DNA of 64,000 bases from Adineta ricciae (taxonomy: Eukaryota > Rotifera > Eurotatoria > Adinetida > Adinetidae), in assembly GCA_905250025.1 (NCBI GenBank), contig CAJNOJ010000082.1, positions 62,001-126,000 on the forward strand, in the 5' to 3' direction. Position 1 is the stretch's first letter; every line of letters starts with the position of its first letter. Position numbers and translations under genes: made by a program. This document shows, piece by piece, positions 1-13,795 of this stretch. A model generated the notes under the pieces. It was given only the letters and a program-made list of their open reading frames with translations, was not told the DNA's origin and did no database searches.

Positions 1-3000
1 CGAAGTAAACTACAAATCTAGGAAAGATACAAACACGCTTTATTCTAATCGATGCCGATTATTAAGAACTTACGATGCCGTTCTGTACACTAAAGCCGAG
101 CTAGATTGAAAAGAAAAAGAAGTTTTTCAACCGAGGTTTCTTGATCGATAGAAATGCTTACCTGATATTTTGTATCTGGTCGACGGATGAGTACTTCAAC
201 AACTGGTGGACAAGGAACAACGACTAATCGTACAGTTGTTAAATGTTTGACACTCTAAATAGAATTTTTCATCAATCGACCTATTTTTATAGCGAACTGG
301 AATACTTTAATCTGTGCTTGACAAGAAGACAAAGGTAATCCAACTAAACTAATTCCATTAACCGATATGATCTGATCCCCGATATTCAAATGTCCACCTC
401 TAATCAAAACAAAAACAGAACACAAATAGAAAACGCGTTTTCTTTCTACAGGATAAACCTACCTTGCCGCTGGTCCAGTTGGCATCATATTGGCGATAAC
501 AACGGTTGGTAACATCGATCCCCAACCACTTTCAACAATCACTATACCGAGTGGTTCATTTTTTGCTTTAGGAACAATAACCTATAAGATGAAGAAGAAT
601 TTCATAGAGGATCACGCTATAAGACAAAGCTGATTTACTTCTTTTTGACACTCTTTCTTCGAAAATCGATCGAGTTCTTCGCTGCCAATTTCTTGTTGAT
701 TTAATACTTCTTGATAATCAATATCACGTGTAAGACTTGGATCATCGATACCATTCGCTTTTAAAAATTCAACATATGCAACTTGAAATGCTTGACCGAT
801 CGAATGAGCAATTGGTTGAGCCTTTTCAAAATAAAGACATCGATGTTAGTTTGATCGATCAATTTTCTTTTCAACAATAAACTCACTTCTTCGGATTCAA
901 ACACATGACAAATCATCTTTTGATTGACGGAGACCACACGACGGGTGGCTGTTTCATTTGAATCATCACTTCCATTAACACTATCATCTGTATGTTGAAG
1001 ATAACGGCGTTTAGCCATTAGCACAACAAGATCACCGATATCAGCTAAAATAAACAACAATTCAATGTACGAATCCATATCTTTTCCGTACATACCAATA
1101 TAAGATATTGATCTCAACGAATGATCCATCAGAATATCTTGTAAATCAGTATTTAGGACCATAATTTTCTCGGTCGAAATAAATAGATCGACTTCAACCG
1201 ATGGCTGACTTTCGCCTTGCGGTGCTTTGATTCGGCCAACGGCTTCTTGAGCTTGCATCATTCTTGACGCTTTCGTTGGATTTCCTTCGACGAGTAGTTG
1301 CGTTGAACCGAGATAACGACAACGGAATAGAACGCCTTCGATTAACACTGATGAGTTTTCTGGATGAGCAATTGATTGAGTGAGAGCTAAAACAAAAAAG
1401 ATATTTATCTTCTCATTGACATTGACTTTTCCCACGTATGAAATGCATCACAAACGATAGGGAAATCTTATTGAGTATTGACAAAAGAGAAAGAAAAGAC
1501 GAAAGGAAGTAATTCGTAGTGAATATAAGGAAAACATACTTTCTTGTGATTTCGATTTGCTGGTTGGTTTGGACACAGCCTATTTATCAAAGAAATACAT
1601 ATAGAATAGATTTAGATATATGAAACGTACAGCATCACGAATGGCTTGGTTTTTCGCATTGATACGATGTTCAACGCCGAGCAATTTATCAGTTTCTTCA
1701 TCTGTATCGTAATCTAAACGAAAGATAGGCGAGTTTTCTCGATAGTTTTTCGTATGAAAAGAAATCATAAAATCAAATCATGCTTGTTTTCTACCCACAA
1801 AATCACAGTTAAAATAAAGGGGAGAGGAAAAAAAGAACATGCTACACAAACCCTTTTTTCGCACTGGTTTTGGATTAGTATTTCCCTCATCTAAAGTGTC
1901 TACTGGTTAGTGGTGTTAACCTTGATTCGAAAATGAAGAAAAAGAAGCTATTTTTACCTGCTGGAGCTGTGGATGTTTCTTCTGGTGGAATTTTTGTTCG
2001 ATTCGAATCGGAGGTTGGAGTATTGCCTGGCGGTGTCGAATGATTTGTTACTACTGGTCGAACGAACGATGACGGAGGAGGTGGACGAATATAAAACGAA
2101 TTCGACTGAGGTTCGACACCATTCGTATTGACAGATTTAGCAAATTGGCGTTTGTGCGATGACGTGACTAAGGACGAATGATTTTTATCAAATAGAAAAT
2201 CACTTTTTGTCGCTTGGTGACAACCATTTGTTTTGGATTTCACAGGCGATGACTGTTGTTGTTCGTCGCCGCTGAGATTTTCCGAATCAGACAGGCCATC
2301 TTCAAGTATGGGCATACTTGAATTCGTGCCTGATTTTTGACTTTCAACGGAAATTATGCTATCAGCATCGTTCGTACCAGCACCGTCGGATGAATGATCT
2401 GGAGATAATTTCGAGATGTTTTCATTCGCTGACGGATGTGGTTGAGATGAACGAGATGCCGATTTCTTTTTCCGATGTCCAGTTGCAATAGAATCGGCAG
2501 ATTTGGTGGATTCACCACTACCAACAGGAGAGTTTTCACCGTGTTCTCGTGTTGGAGTCGTTAACGATGTTGAGAGACGATCTAAACAGGAATGAAAAAT
2601 ATGAAAATGGGAAATTACAGAAGGATGTTCAATATTGAAATATATTAGTAGTTAGAACACAAAATGTACAACATTGAGAACGATAAATGGTTTCATTCTC
2701 ACCAATATCTCCGTTAAATCTAAATTGTTGACCTAGTGATGTATTATCATATAAAGTTACAAATGGAAGCGAAGTGATCTGATTGAGATAGAGATGCGAA
2801 AGCATCAATTGTTGTTGTTCAGTTAAGTTTGTCAAAAGCGGATTTAGACGAGTTGGAGTTGTTGCATGATTGTTATTATTATTATTATTTACATTATTAT
2901 GAAATATATCTGTTAATGATTGAGATTCTCTAAATAAAGACGGATTGATTGGCGTACCTGACATTGTTGAATGCTCTTGTAACAGGCGCGCTTGTTGTTG

Positions 3001-6000
3001 TTGTTGCTGAGTATAAAACGCCGATAGACCTTGTGAACCGTAATGTTGTTCGATTAATAATGGATCATAGGAAGGATAAAACGATGGTAAGCCGTTGGCT
3101 GGTGTTGATGTTGTTGGCGGCGGGTAAGGCAAATAAAGTCCGGGATGTTGATGAGGAAATGGATAGACGGTAGGAGGCCATGGCTGTTGACCATACGGTG
3201 AAATAGTTGGCGCATTTAAGTCAGCAGTAGCTGCTCCGGGAGGAAGAGTAGGAGATTGAGGATGTGCAGCACGTTGATGATAATAATGATTTCCATTTCG
3301 GATAGTATGGTGGTGTTGTTGTTGTTGTTGTTGATCTTCATTAGCAGAATCAGCATTGATCGAATCCGGTGTCATCTCACGTGACGATGATGATGACACA
3401 TGCTTTTGATTACTAGTCGATGTAATTGGTGTTGTTTCACGTGAATGGTGTCCACTCGGAATACTATTTGTTGACGAGGTACTATCGAATAGTTGTAAGT
3501 CATTTTGAGTCAATTGAGATGGTTTCGTTGTCGTCCGACGAACTTGCGTGACAATAGTTTCAATGTTCTTTTCTAAGGCAGCATCGATACGTTTCGTTCC
3601 AGCTGTATTAGCTGTTGCTGAAGAACGATGTTCTTTTAGAGAGGATGTCATCGATATAGGCTTAGCTAAACCAGGACCGTTAACAGGCGATGATCGATCC
3701 GATAGTTGCTGGTTTTCACCTAAGGTTAGAAAAAAGGAATTCGAAAAAAGTTATGAATATCGTTGATTGGATTGTTAATCCAATATTTTCTATTGTGTTC
3801 TCTAGAGAATATCACATATACTAGGAGATATACTGGCTTTATTTAGATAAGTGAGACGCATGTTTTTGCCCTTTTGCTTTTTTCCTGAGAAACTCAATAA
3901 TTGTATCGGAATAATTTGAAGTTATTATATACAATCGAAGTGAAGGGAAATATCCATATGAATATTGAATAAAGATTTTTTTTGTCAATATTTTTTTCCT
4001 CTTTTTCTTTTCTTACGGAGTGTATGATGATTCACAGGAGATGCTCTATCGTCGCTTTTTGTTGTTATTGCTGTTGTTGTCGCCGATAACGGCCCATTAT
4101 CGTCGGGAGTTGTAACGGTTACAGATGATGTCGATGATGATTGTTGTTGCTGTTGAGGAACATTTTCATCAACCTGTAGAACATAAAAAGGAAACAGGTG
4201 TTTATCCGCGAGCAAATAAATCTTCCTTAGCAATTTTCTTTCTCTTTTATCTTCTCGTCATTTCCGATGACGATTACCGAACTAAAGTATATCCTATCCT
4301 TGAATTAGTAATGGCACCGATGACATTTTGTTCCATACTAGTTAGTTATAGCACATCAACTCTCCCATCTTAACATGTCTGTAGGTGTCTATCATTTTCG
4401 TAAAACTCTATAATCATGTCTGCTCGAAAAAAAAAGCAAACAAAAGCACTGAGGCAATTATGAGAATTACACAGAGCGAAGCCGTTTAGGTTTAGTCATA
4501 ACAATAGATCGATAGTAAAGTGAGGGAACACTCTTGGGTAGACGGGGTCGACAACGATCAACACATGCAATTAGAACGATGAGTTGACTATAGACTTGTT
4601 GTACATTCTCTACGCTAGAGAACAGACACAATTGAGCCATATTTTCAATTACGTGTATGTAAAGATCGAGCTTTGTATTCTCCTTCCTGTTGAACTATCG
4701 TGCAACTTCATTCGTTCTCGAGAGATGCGTTTTCGTTTCAGAAGAAGTAGCAAACACTCACGTGGCGTTGAGGATGACGATGATGATGATGATGATGGTG
4801 ATGATGTTTTCGACGAGATTTCGCCCCCGTCATAGTAGTAGAACTGGTATTATTGGCTGATAAGGAAGGCATATCCTATATTCGTTGACTCATGCGAACG
4901 GAGAATATTGCTACCAGTATTATTATCGTCGTAGTAGAATAAAAATGGATAGCAAGTAATATTAGACCGCTGTCTCAATGCCAAAACATATAGTTCGTTT
5001 GCTCTATCAATCTCATTTCTCATTTATGCCCATCTCTTCTTTTTCTCAATAGCTGTTCTTCGTCATCTCTCGTTCTATCTCCTTCCTTCTTCCTTTTTCT
5101 CTTTATTCTTCCTCGACTTCGTCTTCTTTTCCTATTGCAGTGAGACTATCCTCTCGCATCTGTCAATATAAAGGATGGCACGGCTCTAAGGGAAACAGAG
5201 AGAGAGAGAAAGAAAAAAGAACGAAGAGAAAAAGAACTATTCGAAGAAGACAGCGAAGGCAATGGAAGTTTGAACGCGAGCATGAAGAACAAGTGCTAGA
5301 GAAAGAGACAACGACAAGTTAGAGATGGATCAATCAGACGTTGAATTCTTTTTGCCAATATATACGCTAAAAAACGATCCGAACTCTCGTCATCATCATC
5401 ATCATCATCATCATCGGACAGAAAGCGATGTCGGCGTGAGAAAAAAAGGAGATGAAAAAGGGAGAAGAAGCAAAAAAAGACAAAATAAATGACATGCGAT
5501 TAACATAGAAGACCAGCAATATTTTGAACAATCTCGATGACAGACAAGAAGCACAACTGACAACGGATGTGAAATATTTCTCTCGTCTCATTGTTATCGA
5601 TGAGCAACACATTCTCGATAGTTCTTCTTCTTTTTTTATATTATTGCCAACGGGCAAGGACAATAGATTAATCTAAAGAACTGGACAGAAGGAGGCAATA
5701 ACAAGATATAGAAACGATCGATAGATAGACAGATGTGGCATCCGACTCGGAATATTCAACGACTCGACACTAATTGATGAACACAAGCAATATGACATAG
5801 AGCAACGCAATAGTATAAAGTCTTTGACAATGAACCATGAAATTTGTTAAAACATCATGTCTATTGTTATTAGGTTAACTGTTTTCTATGGAACTATTAG
5901 TTTGAAGTAAAGATATTTACTTGAGATTTTGACATGTCGACAGGATCGATATTTTCATCATAATTATCTTCATCGTTGATTATTTCTGGTACCGGTGTTA

Positions 6001-6141
6001 CGGATAGTTCATGATTATCTAAAAATTGTAAGAAGAAACGTCGGTAAATTTTTATTGAACAGAGATTTTCATCGACAAACCTTCGTCGTCCAGTGCTTGA
6101 TCATTATCACGATAATTTTCTTCGTAATCTTGTCGTTCCAT
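1..6141 (-). CDS. APBA: X11/Mint-family adaptor (APBA), 3' end beyond the left edge
   Basis: Cytoplasmic neuronal-type adaptor that in known animals binds APP-family tails through a PTB domain and channels or neurexins through two PDZ domains. Fifteen exons join in frame (about 1,075 codons): 6081-6141 (ATG), 5921-6018, 4762-4875, 4017-4173, 2703-3719, 1958-2581, 1631-1713, 1540-1579, 887-1386 (PTB, '[12 protein letters not shown]', '[15 protein letters not shown]'), 639-821 ('[17 protein letters not shown]'), 463-581 (PDZ1, '[20 protein letters not shown]'), 306-399, 162-254, 74-100 and 1-17 (start of PDZ2, '[14 protein letters not shown]'). The N-terminal half is low complexity with His, Gln, Asn and Ser/Thr runs and has no recognised domain. 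Intron 4876-5920 is the only long one. An acceptor-like AG sits 12 bases upstream of the ATG. The rest of PDZ2 lies left of the window. The family call is firm from PTB and PDZ order; the paralogue number is not decided. Confidence 0.93.
5391..5415. repeat. ATC/CAT trinucleotide microsatellite
   Basis: About eight copies of a CAT/ATC unit inside the long fourth-from-start intron of the X11/Mint gene. A similar CAT/ATG tract at about 4775-4800 lies inside a coding exon and encodes eight consecutive histidines, so the same repeat class is found both in and outside the reading frame of this gene. Confidence 0.8.
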
Positions 6142-9100
6142 TCCGTTGATTATCTATTCAATTGTAATCACTCATTTACACACATGTAACGAAATGGCTA
6201 GAATAAAGAAACAAAGGAGAATCTATGAAATGCGCCCAGTTAGAAAGAAAGAAAGTGATGGACTACGTTTTTTTTCTGTTTCAATCTATCGTCTTCTGGG
6301 ATGATGTTAGATGAAGTTGATTTTGATTATTTTCGACATCTTATCTTGTCTTACGCTTTTTCCAGTCAGAGGAGAAGAATTGATCGAATTAACTTCTCGA
6401 GTAATGCTCATCAAAATATCATACGGTTAGCCAAACGAGAAGAGTCCTAGTTTTAAGTTCAAAACAGACAATGAGTACTTATCTTCGCAGGAGAAAGAGA
6501 GAAAAAGTAATAAAAGAAGAAAAAGAGCATTGAGAGCACGACGCATTCTGTTTATAAAAAAAAAAGTGATTATGAGTTATCGTTTCTACTTCGCTTTGTG
6601 TTTGTCCGTAGGTTCTTCTTTTCTTTTACTACTCTCTATATTCCGTTTTTCTTCCTATATAACTGTGCTAATGATGATGCCATTCCAATAGATTTGCATT
6701 TTTGCACAAACACGAATACTGCCGTAGTGTGGAGGCATGCATGTATGTTGAAAGAAGAGTTAGATCCATTTTTTATTATTTATTATGGAAGAAGAAGAAA
6801 ATAACGAAGAGAGATGGGTATCGGAATGAGTGAATAAAGCTAATCTTGCCAAGCGTCTCAATTAGATTTTAACTTTATCAATATGGAAAGACAGAGAGAG
6901 AAAGAGAGAGAAGTACGAGTATGACATGCAAGCAAAGAATTAGAGATTTATATTGCGTGTTCAATAAGCAAACAGATAGTAATTTTCTTCTCACTCTCAT
7001 CCATCGAAACTGGATGGATGTTCGACAGGAATGAAATTAAAAAAATCCAATGGCTTAGTGTCGTGTATTATACAAGAGAAAGAGAAAAAACATGCACATG
7101 TATGTATATTCATTCATCGGTTAATGGTTGGTACTAAGAAGGAGCGAAAGAGATGAAGTAAAAATGTCTATCTCGCTGACTTCATAAAGAAAATCTATTT
7201 AAAAGCAGCGAGAGAGAAAGAGAAGCAAAACAAAGAAAACATTGTTACTTCTTTTTTCTCTCTTTCTCTTCGTATTTCAATCAGTCCTAGCTAAAGAAAG
7301 AGAACGAAAGAATACCTTTGTATGTAGGGTCATAGAATAGAGTCAATTGTGAATAGAAAAAAGACGAGAAGAAGTAATGTTCACTACTGCAATTAGTTGA
7401 GTACTTAATAGACTTAGTCGATCATATGAGGCTTCAGCAAATCAATGAAACTTAGAGACATAACCGATCGATTTACACATACTCAGGTCTACTGTTGAAA
7501 TCAATGCGAGAAGAGGAAAACAACAAAAGTAGATTAGCACAATTGCGATGTTATCGTGTGAAAACGACTTGAAGAATACTGTTCCTGAAGAACATAATCT
7601 TCTTCTTGTGTAGTCTTTTTCTGTTATATTCTCGAGATGATATAAACAACAAAAGAGCGAAGAAGATTTTTCGATTACTACATAAATGAGAAGAACAAAA
7701 AGAAGACAACAAATTGCATTAGTAATAAGACACACATCTCTCTCAGATTGAATAATATTTGAAATAATAATCATTTCCATTTCGATGACAAACGTCAAGG
7801 AAATAGACGAACTTTGCGGCAAAAGATCAGATTTTACACGATTCATCTTACTTGACTTGCATGAAACAATATTCTATGGAGGGAAATTGTTAATATGGAT
7901 GTCTAATGATCTTTTAAATTCTAAAGGTTAACTGACGAACAAAACAAAGGAATATTCCTCATAATGGCGGGTTATTTGATCCACTGTTTCGTTCTACGAG
8001 TCAGTATGTATATGCCGCTGGGAATATTTTCGAGAGGTTTTGTCCTATGACCTTTGGAATTCGAACGAAATGATTCAGTGTCAGTGGAAGTTGGATGAAA
8101 ATATCGGAGATGTCAATGTATGTTGAGAGTCAGATGATTACCTTGAACAAGAGTAAGGAACGATTAATTATGTTGGATAAAGATTTCGACGAGAGGAGTC
8201 GAACATTTGAAGAGAAAATATATTCAAAAATAAGATCAATAATCTAAAAATGAAAGAAGATCTCTCCCAAATCGATTCTTTGATGTCCAGATAAAAAATA
8301 TACACATATGACAAGATATAAATGTGTATAGAAAAACATATGCTGCAATATGTTCGTTCGTCTCATCGTATAGAAGATACATATTGTATTACAGAGAAGT
8401 TTGGTAATCGCATCTAAACAATGTCGATTTCATAGCGAATCAAATGGCCTAAACATATCGTATTCCGACTTCTGCGATATGATAGCAACAGAAAGTATTT
8501 TCCAGGTGTTCGAAAATGATGAACTACGCCGTTGTACTCAATAACTCTCGATTTATTTATTCACTGATAACATGCGGAAAACGATGGTTCGTATCTGAAA
8601 GGAAAATAGAATAAAATATTTTTTAATCAAATATCATGTACCATGTTTTGCTATGTGACGGCCTGGGAAACCAGTACATACAGCCAAAGGCAACATCTTC
8701 ACCGAAGATGAAAGTTATGAATAATAAAATAAGCATACGGTAATGATTCCATGTTTACTAGTTTATATGAATATTCCCAAGTGTAATATTAAGTCTTGAT
8801 GAACTGATTTGTTTTGTCGAGTATTACAAAATGTTTGATCGAGACATCTTAGAACGAAAGCAGTGTTTGCAATGACTATGAACTAAGTCGGTTTGATCTT
8901 TTGATAGATGAGAGCAAGTGAAATGAGTAGGACAAAATGGTTGAGAGAACGATGAAGATGTCTATGTGGTGGGATATGAAATGATGAACGGACAATTTTA
9001 CGAGTACGAATAGAAATCTGAACGAGACATGGAGAAAAAAACGTTATTAATCAATTGAGAAGCAATTGTACGCGGCGATATACGGGTCAGCGAGCCGATT

Positions 9101-9722
9101 TGTTATACCAAATCAATCAGTTATATCAACATAGATGTATATGGATAGAAGAAGAAGGGGCTATGCTATGCTAGATGTTCTTTTTTTTCAATACGTGTGT
9201 CGCTAACCAATGGAAAATCGGAAAGATCGAAAGATGGCATTCCAGTTGGAACTGTACAAGTGTGTTTGTTTTCTCATTGAGCGTAGAACGGGAAGAAGCT
9301 AGCGTGTGTAGAAGATCCTCGAGTAAAAGAGCGTTAAGAATAAAGCAACGAAATCAAAGGAAATTTTGCTCGTAATTCGATCGATAGGAATTTCTTTATC
9401 ATTTCATCTGACTATCAAACGTTGAAATCTGATCGTATCTATGTTAGTTTTTTGTCACATACCTATATCAATAACACAATGTTTGCGAAAGTAAAAATGT
9501 CAATATGAGGAAAAACCTTTTCCTGGTTAAGCATAACGAAAGATAAAGTTACGACAGTATGCATAGTCGAAACCATGATCATCGTAGTTTATAGTAAAGT
9601 TTCTAAAATTGATATTGAAAGCATGATATATTATTTGCAAAATAACAAACATAGAATGAGGGTAAATAGCGTTGAAGGACAGATAGCGTAGAAAATTTGT
9701 TTCAAGCAGTCTTTTTTTTGTA
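6142..9722. other. Intergenic stretch without a supported gene
   Basis: About 3.6 kb between the X11/Mint start codon and the sHSP stop codon. It is AT-rich, with purine runs (GAGA, GAAA) and several short ORFs (for example minus 7442-7846), none with a recognisable motif or a plausible exon chain. It should hold the X11/Mint promoter and the sHSP 3' UTR, but I cannot place either. Confidence 0.5.
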
Positions 9723-11334
9723 TTATAGTTTAATTGGTACTTGAATGTAGAGACATCCATCAGTTCGAAGTTCGGTTTTCAATTGATCGACTTCACATGT
9801 CGGGAAAAGAGTTATTTGCCGATAGCTGTGTTCGTCTAAAGATAGGAAAAGGTGGAGAATTATTTCAGGTTTGAAATGAAATATACGTACTCATGAATCG
9901 ACCAGTTTCTGGTGAAGATTTCGCATCGACTTCCACGCGCAAAACATTACCATTCAGAGTTACTTTCAATTGATCAGCTGCCGTTTCGGGTTTCAGTTGT
10001 AAACGCATTAAGAGAATCTTTTTGCCATCAGGACTGTCAATTATCGACGGATTCCATGATTTATTTTGAAGAAAGTCATCAAGTGTAACTGTTCGCCGCT
10101 GATTGCTAGTTGATATTGTCTAAAAACAAGAAAATATATCGAAATTGATGAAAGACAATTGTTTCTAATACTCTTGAGTTTCTTCGTTCGGTTGTCATCG
10201 GTTGTGGTAAATTATTTGCTGCTGTCATTGTTGATGAAGTCGCTTGCGTAGTATTCTGACTTGTCGGTAGCACAGGGGGCGAATGAACTGTATTTGGATC
10301 AACAGCAGTTTTTGTTACAGATACCTTTCGTTTTTGGATGGTAATCGTACCACCGGTTGCTAAAAGTTCCGGAGGAATTTCGATAGGTAAATTTGCCAAA
10401 TCTATGTTCATCGAAAAGCTGTGCATTTCATGTCGGAAAATAAGTTGAATACTTACCAGCACTGGTTAAAATCGTTGTTGTTTTAGTTTGATTATTCGTT
10501 GATGTGATTGGTGGTGATGGTGCTGGTTCATTGATGACTACATTCGATGGCCGACGTTCAGTTACACGCGTAGTATAGGTCTGTGTACCACCGGTGGTTG
10601 TCTCAGCACTACGCAACAATTCAGCAGCTTCAGGTGGGAGTGGGGTCGATCCGGTCGTCGTTGTTGTTGTTTTTGTAATTGATGACCGACGAACTTGTTG
10701 AGCAGGCGGTGGCAAACTTGATAAATTATTCGACGAAGACAACAAACCTTGATTATTCAGTGTATTGTATTTATTTAATGAAAATGATAAGCGGCGATTG
10801 TCATTCATGAGATTGTTTACATTTAGTTGTTGTCCGCCTTGGATTCCTGGCGATTGTAAATTTTGTTGCAATGGAATTTCAGTTACTAACATATGAGCAG
10901 GTGTTATATAACACGCCATGACATCGACATCAGCATTGTTGGGTATGTCATAGGACTTTTCAAATTGTTTTTGCATGTGTCGTCCTTCGCTACGTTCTTC
11001 ATAGACACCGGTGATAGTTAATTTATAGTTTTGTATATAGATCTAGAGAGAATGTGAGAGGAGAGATCGACGTGAAGGCATGTGGGATTTGATTTACTTT
11101 GATTTGTTCGGGTTGAAAGTTTTCCACATCGAATGTGATGCGAAACTTTTCGATGTCATAAGGATATTTTTCTTGTACCAATTGTTGATTCGGTCGATTT
11201 AACCAGCGGATATTGTGGTCTTGACCAGGTGCGAAGTTGAATGCATCAAACCAGATCTCATTCTTATTGTTATTGCCGTTTCCACTTGTGGAATTCTTGT
11301 CCGCGCGATGAATCGGAAGAACTTGTGATGACAT
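9723..11334 (-). CDS. Small heat-shock protein with two alpha-crystallin domains
   Basis: Predicted ATP-independent chaperone that holds unfolding proteins; cytosolic because no signal or membrane segment is seen. Five exons close in frame at 464 aa: 11098-11334, 10457-11042, 10172-10401, 9891-10119, 9723-9835. The first alpha-crystallin domain (about residues 65-140) shows 'FRITFDVENFQPEQIKI', 'LTITGVYEER', 'FEKSYDIPNNADVD' and 'YITPAHMLVTEIPL'. A Thr/Ser/Asn/Gln-rich linker of roughly 200 residues follows. The second domain near the C terminus shows 'ILLMRLQLKPE', 'LRVEVDAK', 'HSYRQITLFPTCEVDQLKTEL' and 'GCLYIQVPIKL'. Ordinary sHSPs have one such domain and about 150-250 residues. Double-domain sHSPs are known in flatworms (for example the Schistosoma p40 egg antigen), so this architecture is unusual but has precedent. 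Confidence 0.88.
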
Positions 11335-12110
11335 GAATTAATTTTCTATGCGTCCTTCTACAACCGTATATTCGATTGTTAAAAATAAATGCTTGTGTTT
11401 GTGCTTATTGTATATATCCTATTTTCTTTCTCTCAGTGGGTTGATAGATTACTGTGTAAAAGCGACAAAGAACTCTTTGGGGTTAAGAATAGACTCATAA
11501 ATATGGAATTGTAATCAACAAGAATATATTCGTCATAACAATGATTTACACTCTTAGATGACACGTCTCTGACTATCTTTAGATTGACTTTCGCCACCTT
11601 TACTTTTCTCTCGATTCTTGCAAAACAACTCGCGTTTTTCTTTTCTTATTCAATTAGACTAGCTGTTATTATTATTGTTGATTGATTATTACGTTGTCGG
11701 GTTTTGTTTGTTATAATTCAACTATCTATTCATGTGGGTAATGTGTGTGCGAAAAAAGATGAGTGTCGCTGCAAGAAAACATCGAAAGAACAAGCAAGAA
11801 TACTGTCTGTGTGTGTATTAGCACATCTGCAAAGAGTCCATCAAACGATTTCGGGTATTTGCCGTTATACACAATCGGAAAATATGTTTAAATAAACAAG
11901 AAATCAGACATTCCGGTCGATAGATAATATGTCATCGGATACGAAAGAAAAGGATAGCAATATAACGTTGATTAACGGTAATTGATGTCATTTGCCTTGG
12001 TGTCTGTTATTGAGTGTTTATTTTCAAAGAAGAAAGATCGATGAAATCACATTTGATGAGTTAAAAAAAAAAGAGAATGTCCTGTAGGAACTAAACTGAT
12101 GAAATTTGTC

Positions 12111-12762
12111 TTAAGCGATGCGAAGAATGACGTGTAAACCAGAATCTGAATCGACAACTTTACTCATTTCATCAACATTTAAAGCGAATGATGCATCTTC
12201 AAACGCTTTCTGCATAGCTCCGCGTCCAAACATGCCAAGATCACCTGCATAAAAAGTTCATTCCATTTTTTTCAAACGATAACAAACCAATATCTTACCT
12301 CCGCGTTGACCTGAACTACAATCGCTTTTATCTTTAGCAATGTGACGGAATGTCGATTCAAGATCACTTGCATTATGTAATTCATTTATAATTTCTAGAA
12401 ATACATCAAAGTGATCAGATAGAAAAAGAATTTTTCGTACTACAAACCATCAAGTCTCTTTCGAGCTTCGTCTTTACTCCGTGTAATTGTTTCACCTTTA
12501 TAATTTTTCGGATTACGCGAACCTGTATGTTTAACCAGAATATGAAGAACTTGAACTTGATCACCATTTCCTCCACTGCGTCCACCTGATGTTTTCCCAC
12601 CAGTCAAACCGGGATGTTCCCATCGACTCTCCTTGGTTACTGAATTATAATAATATTCTTTACCTAAAAAGATTCTCCGATACGATTTATCTTAAAGATC
12701 ATCTTTAACAAACCTGTGCGACTGGATGTGTGTTTAACCCAACCTGATGGTAGATCAGACAT
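12111..12762 (-). CDS. PIN1: PIN1 peptidyl-prolyl cis/trans isomerase
   Basis: Nuclear parvulin that isomerises phospho-Ser/Thr-Pro bonds in cell-cycle and transcription proteins. Four exons give 164 aa, the usual family length: 12714-12762, 12448-12663, 12299-12394, 12111-12244. The N-terminal WW domain (residues about 5-37) has 'LPSGWVKH', 'KEYYYN' and 'RWEHP'. A short Gly/Ser linker leads to the parvulin domain with 'VLHILVKH', the catalytic-Cys segment '[18 protein letters not shown]', '[12 protein letters not shown]' and 'DSGLHVILR'. The phosphate-binding basic loop reads K61...R66-N67 where human PIN1 has K63...R68-R69, so the last arginine is replaced by asparagine. A polypyrimidine-AG acceptor 33 bases upstream of the ATG suggests a spliced 5' UTR or SL addition. 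Confidence 0.95.
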
Positions 12763-13795
12763 GTTTCGTTTTTTACTCTCTGTCTAATGAAATATCTGAA
12801 AAATGAAGTCACTTTGTGTTGGCATATGATTCGGAAAGCGAAATAAGAGATCGATTTGTTCAGGTTCGAAATCGTTCAATAGAATTTATACTTTGTTTAT
12901 TGTTACAGAAAATAGAAAATGGAAAAAGGAAAAAAAGGAGAAAAATCTATAATACTAAATCATTGCACACATAGATCTGTTCAATAACACAAATAATTGA
13001 AAAAATATAGTATCTTCCATGTTCTTGATTATGTTGTGTCGATACGATTTGACGCGTATACGTACAACTGAAACTTTGTTGTGTTTCTTGGTCTATGTCA
13101 TACACAACATACGCTTGAACATATCAGATAGTTACACAAATGAAAAAAGAAAGATTTAAATACAGAATGAAAGGCCAGATCGAATAGAAAAATAATTATA
13201 CACATGCACAGATTTGTTTGAGCATCGATTACATTGGAATACAAAAAGAAAATTAATCTTTTTTTCGGAGAAGTTACTTGTCATCAGTGATGCTCGTGGT
13301 GTTGTTAGTCGTTGGTGGCCATGTGACGACAAAATCATCGAAGCCGCGTGCAAATGAATATAAATTACAATTGTGCTTTTGCAAATGTCGAGATCGAGTT
13401 CGAGTGATCATTGTAATTTGTGTTAGTAAGTTAGATGGCTAGTCAAACAGCACAATCGATCAAAGTATGACGATACTGTTGTCGTCGTCGTCGTCGACGT
13501 TTTGAATGAAAATACGAATGATAAACAGAGAGATATATAGATAAAGAGTCCGTTTCGATTGGAAAATCACTTTGAAACGAACCGAAATGGATCATATACT
13601 CGATAGACTTTCTTTCCCGTTCTTTTCCTTACTAGTGAGTCAGAATTAGTCATTTTTTAGATGTAGACACGTATATTTAAGAAGTTTAGCGCGCGGGTAT
13701 ATTAATTTATAGAAAAACTTATTGTTTTGAACTATAAAAACACTTTCGGAGGTCATTACGGAATGCAGAGAGATGTATCATTCGAGAAAAAAACA
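12763..13795. other. Intergenic stretch, PIN1 to ALDH5A1
   Basis: About 1 kb between the PIN1 start and the ALDH5A1 stop. It would include the ALDH5A1 3' UTR and the PIN1 5' flank. Only short unsupported ORFs (for example minus 13156-13353) and a small GTC/GAC repeat near 13480 are visible. Confidence 0.45.

Noticed and set aside
7442-7846. Minus-strand ORF of 134 codons
   Set aside because: No motif, hydrophobic and Ile/Leu/Ser-rich as expected of AT-rich noncoding DNA, no acceptor or neighbouring exon in phase.
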